From Methylobacterium cerastii (GTDB lineage: Bacteria > Pseudomonadota > Alphaproteobacteria > Rhizobiales > Beijerinckiaceae), in the NCBI RefSeq assembly GCF_022179125.1, contig NZ_BPQG01000044.1, positions 94,969 through 158,968 of the forward strand: a stretch of DNA of 64,000 nucleotides. Direction: 5' to 3'. The first letter of the stretch is position 1. Every line of letters begins with the position of its first letter. Positions 62,578-64,000 of this stretch are shown one piece after another. The position numbers and the translations under genes are program-made. The notes beneath the pieces are model-generated. The model was not told the origin of the DNA, searched no databases, and saw only the letters and a program-made list of their open reading frames with translations.

Positions 62578-62721
62578 CGGAAGGCTCCGGCGGCGTCCAT
62601 AGGGCCGCAGGGGCCGGAACATCCGCGCACGGGGCCGATTGCCGAAGTTCCCGGACAGCATCACCCGACACGCGCGCCGCACGGTCTGTCCCGTTCGAAC
62701 CCGGCGCGCCAGGACAGCTTC

Positions 62722-63627
62722 ATGACCGACGCCGCTGACAAGCGCCTCACGATGCAGGATCCGCGCACCCAGTACCCGCAGCCGCCGTTCGAGCGCCAAC
62801 CGCAGGAGGCGCCGGGCCTCGCCGGAGCGATGGACCCGCAGCCGGACCACGGCGAGACCAGCTACCGGGGCCACGGCCGCCTCGCCGGCCGCAAGGCCCT
62901 GGTGACCGGCGCCGATTCTGGCATCGGGCGCGCGGCCGTCATCGCCTTCGCCCGCGAGGGTGCCGACGTGGCGCTCAGCTTCGTCGAGGCCGAGATGCCG
63001 GACGCGCGGGCGGTGGCCGAGCTGATCGAGGCGGAGGGCCGTAAGGCGGTGCTGCTGCCGGGCGACATCACCGACAAGGCGTTCTGCGAGACGCTGGTGC
63101 ACCGGGCTGTCACCGACCTCGGCGGGCTCGACATCCTGGTCAACAACGCCGGCAAGCAGACCAACCAGAAGGACGTCGGCGACATCACCGACGAGCAGTT
63201 CGACCGAACGCTGAAGACCAACCTCTACGCGATGTTCTGGATCACCAAGGCGGCGCTGCCGCACATGCCGCCGGGCGCGTCGATCATCAACACGGCCTCG
63301 GTCGTGGCCTACAACCCGCCGCAGATCCTCGTCGACTACGCCACCACCAAGGCTGGCATCGTCGCCTTCTCGAAGGCTCTGGCCAAGCAGCAGGTCGCGA
63401 AGGGCATCCGCGTGAACGCGGTGGCGCCTGGGCCGTTCTGGACCGCGCTGCAGCCCTCGGGCGGGCAGCCGCAGGAGGCGGTCGAGACGTTCGGCTCCGA
63501 GGTGCCGCTCGGCCGCCCCGGCCAGCCGGTGGAGCTCGCGCCGGTCTACGTCTTCCTGGCGAGCCAGGAGGCGAGCTACGTCACCGGCGAGGTCTACGGC
63601 GCGACGGGCGGCAACGGCACCGCCTGA
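62722..63627 (+). CDS. SDR family oxidoreductase, YhdF/YghA type
   Basis: A 301-residue SDR with the long Pro/Gln N-terminus (RTQYPQPPFERQPQEAPGLA) typical of the YhdF/YghA general-stress group. Rossmann loop VTGADSGIGRAAVIAFA, LVNNAGKQTN, NTASVVAYN and catalytic VDYATTKAGIVAF are all present. Often annotated as glucose or aldehyde dehydrogenase; substrate uncertain. No EcfG promoter was seen upstream. Confidence 0.93.
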   Translation: MTDAADKRLTMQDPRTQYPQPPFERQPQEAPGLAGAMDPQPDHGETSYRGHGRLAGRKALVTGADSGIGRAAVIAFAREGADVALSFVEAEMPDARAVAELIEAEGRKAVLLPGDITDKAFCETLVHRAVTDLGGLDILVNNAGKQTNQKDVGDITDEQFDRTLKTNLYAMFWITKAALPHMPPGASIINTASVVAYNPPQILVDYATTKAGIVAFSKALAKQQVAKGIRVNAVAPGPFWTALQPSGGQPQEAVETFGSEVPLGRPGQPVELAPVYVFLASQEASYVTGEVYGATGGNGTA

Positions 63628-63902
63628 CCCCGCCGCGCCCGCAAGAGGACCGCTTTCCGCCGGCGCTCCCGCCCCGGCGACGGGGTGCACAAGGGAAAGG
63701 GCAGGCGCCGCCGGCACGAACAGGCCGGTGGCGTCTTTAAGACATTGGAACGGATAAGTTTCTCCCAAAGCCGCATCCCCGGGGTCACCGATGCCGCCTC
63801 GCGCCCGATGCCACGCCATGGTCGCGGAGCCGAATGCGACCTAGTTTGGTGTCCGGGTCCCGAGACGCGGCGGGGACGACCAGGCTCGGGAAGCAGCCCT
63901 CG

Positions 63903-63998
63903 ATGTCACTGACGAAGCGGATCGTGGGCCTGGTCGTGCTGGCCCTGACTCCGGCGTTGGCCGTTCAAGGCTATAACGAATGGCGATTATATCGTTGA
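63903..63998 (+). CDS. Start of a probable sensor protein, closed by an early stop
   Basis: From the ATG at 63903 the frame reads MSLTKRIVGLVVLALTPALA and then a short YNEWRLYR stretch before TGA at 63996. This is how many membrane sensors (histidine kinases, GGDEF proteins) of Methylobacterium begin: one helix with Pro, then an aromatic/Arg segment leading into a periplasmic domain. Here it stops after 31 codons, two bases from the window edge. It may be a broken gene, or simply a chance reading. Confidence 0.35.
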   Translation: MSLTKRIVGLVVLALTPALAVQGYNEWRLYR

Positions 63999-64000
63999 CA

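Overview
This looks like chromosomal DNA of a Methylobacterium-type alphaproteobacterium (Hyphomicrobiales). By eye it is very GC-rich. It carries the alphaproteobacterial DUF2948-hisD-UPF0262-phosphatase block, an ACC deaminase, a cobalt-type nitrile hydratase, Hsp20 genes with ROSE-type leaders and an EcfG-like stress promoter, and many palindromic intergenic repeats. The genus is inferred from gene content, not from a marker gene. No rRNA, tRNA, CRISPR array, complete insertion sequence, phage or replication origin was seen.

0-9 kb: end of a chemotaxis receptor; a small secreted protein; DUF2948, hisD (histidine synthesis), UPF0262 and a low-molecular-weight phosphatase; an NlpC/P60 hydrolase; an SDR; DUF1993; and an MgtC-like membrane protein. 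9-16 kb: a seven-gene MoxR/DUF58/DUF4381/VWA/VWA/TPR/BatD-like operon, the architecture of BatABCD and mxaRSACKL systems, interrupted three times by palindromic repeats. One repeat is translated as part of the BatD-like N-terminus. 16.9-20.9 kb: sulfate ABC importer (binding protein, CysT, CysW, CysA). 21-21.8 kb: antitoxin/PIN-toxin pair with a clear inverted-repeat operator.

21.8-30.4 kb: amino-acid permease, L-serine ammonia-lyase, cysteine synthase, a protease-like protein that seems to lack catalytic His and Asp, an SDR, a conserved small protein and an Hsp20. 30.7-36.5 kb: nitrile hydratase (alpha, beta, activator), GH10 xylanase, MipA-like outer membrane protein, NAD-dependent epimerase/reductase and an SMR exporter. 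36.5-39.7 kb: alpha/beta hydrolase, a second Hsp20, two very small genes and a broken XRE regulator.

39.7-42.4 kb: a tightly coupled three-gene operon (YcgG/YqcI heme N-oxygenase family, class I methyltransferase, EgtD-type methyltransferase) that looks like a small-molecule pathway and is the best candidate for something undescribed. 42.8-50.7 kb: OPT transporter, zinc alcohol dehydrogenase pair, metallo-beta-lactamase-fold hydrolase, a PP2C phosphatase-kinase fusion and an FNT formate/nitrite channel. 51-64 kb: peptide ABC importer with an M20 peptidase in the operon, divergent LysR regulator, ACC deaminase, D-serine ammonia-lyase, flavin amine oxidase, an SDR, and at the edge the start of a probable sensor stopped after 31 codons. 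This last third reads as an amino-acid and peptide scavenging region suited to life on plants.
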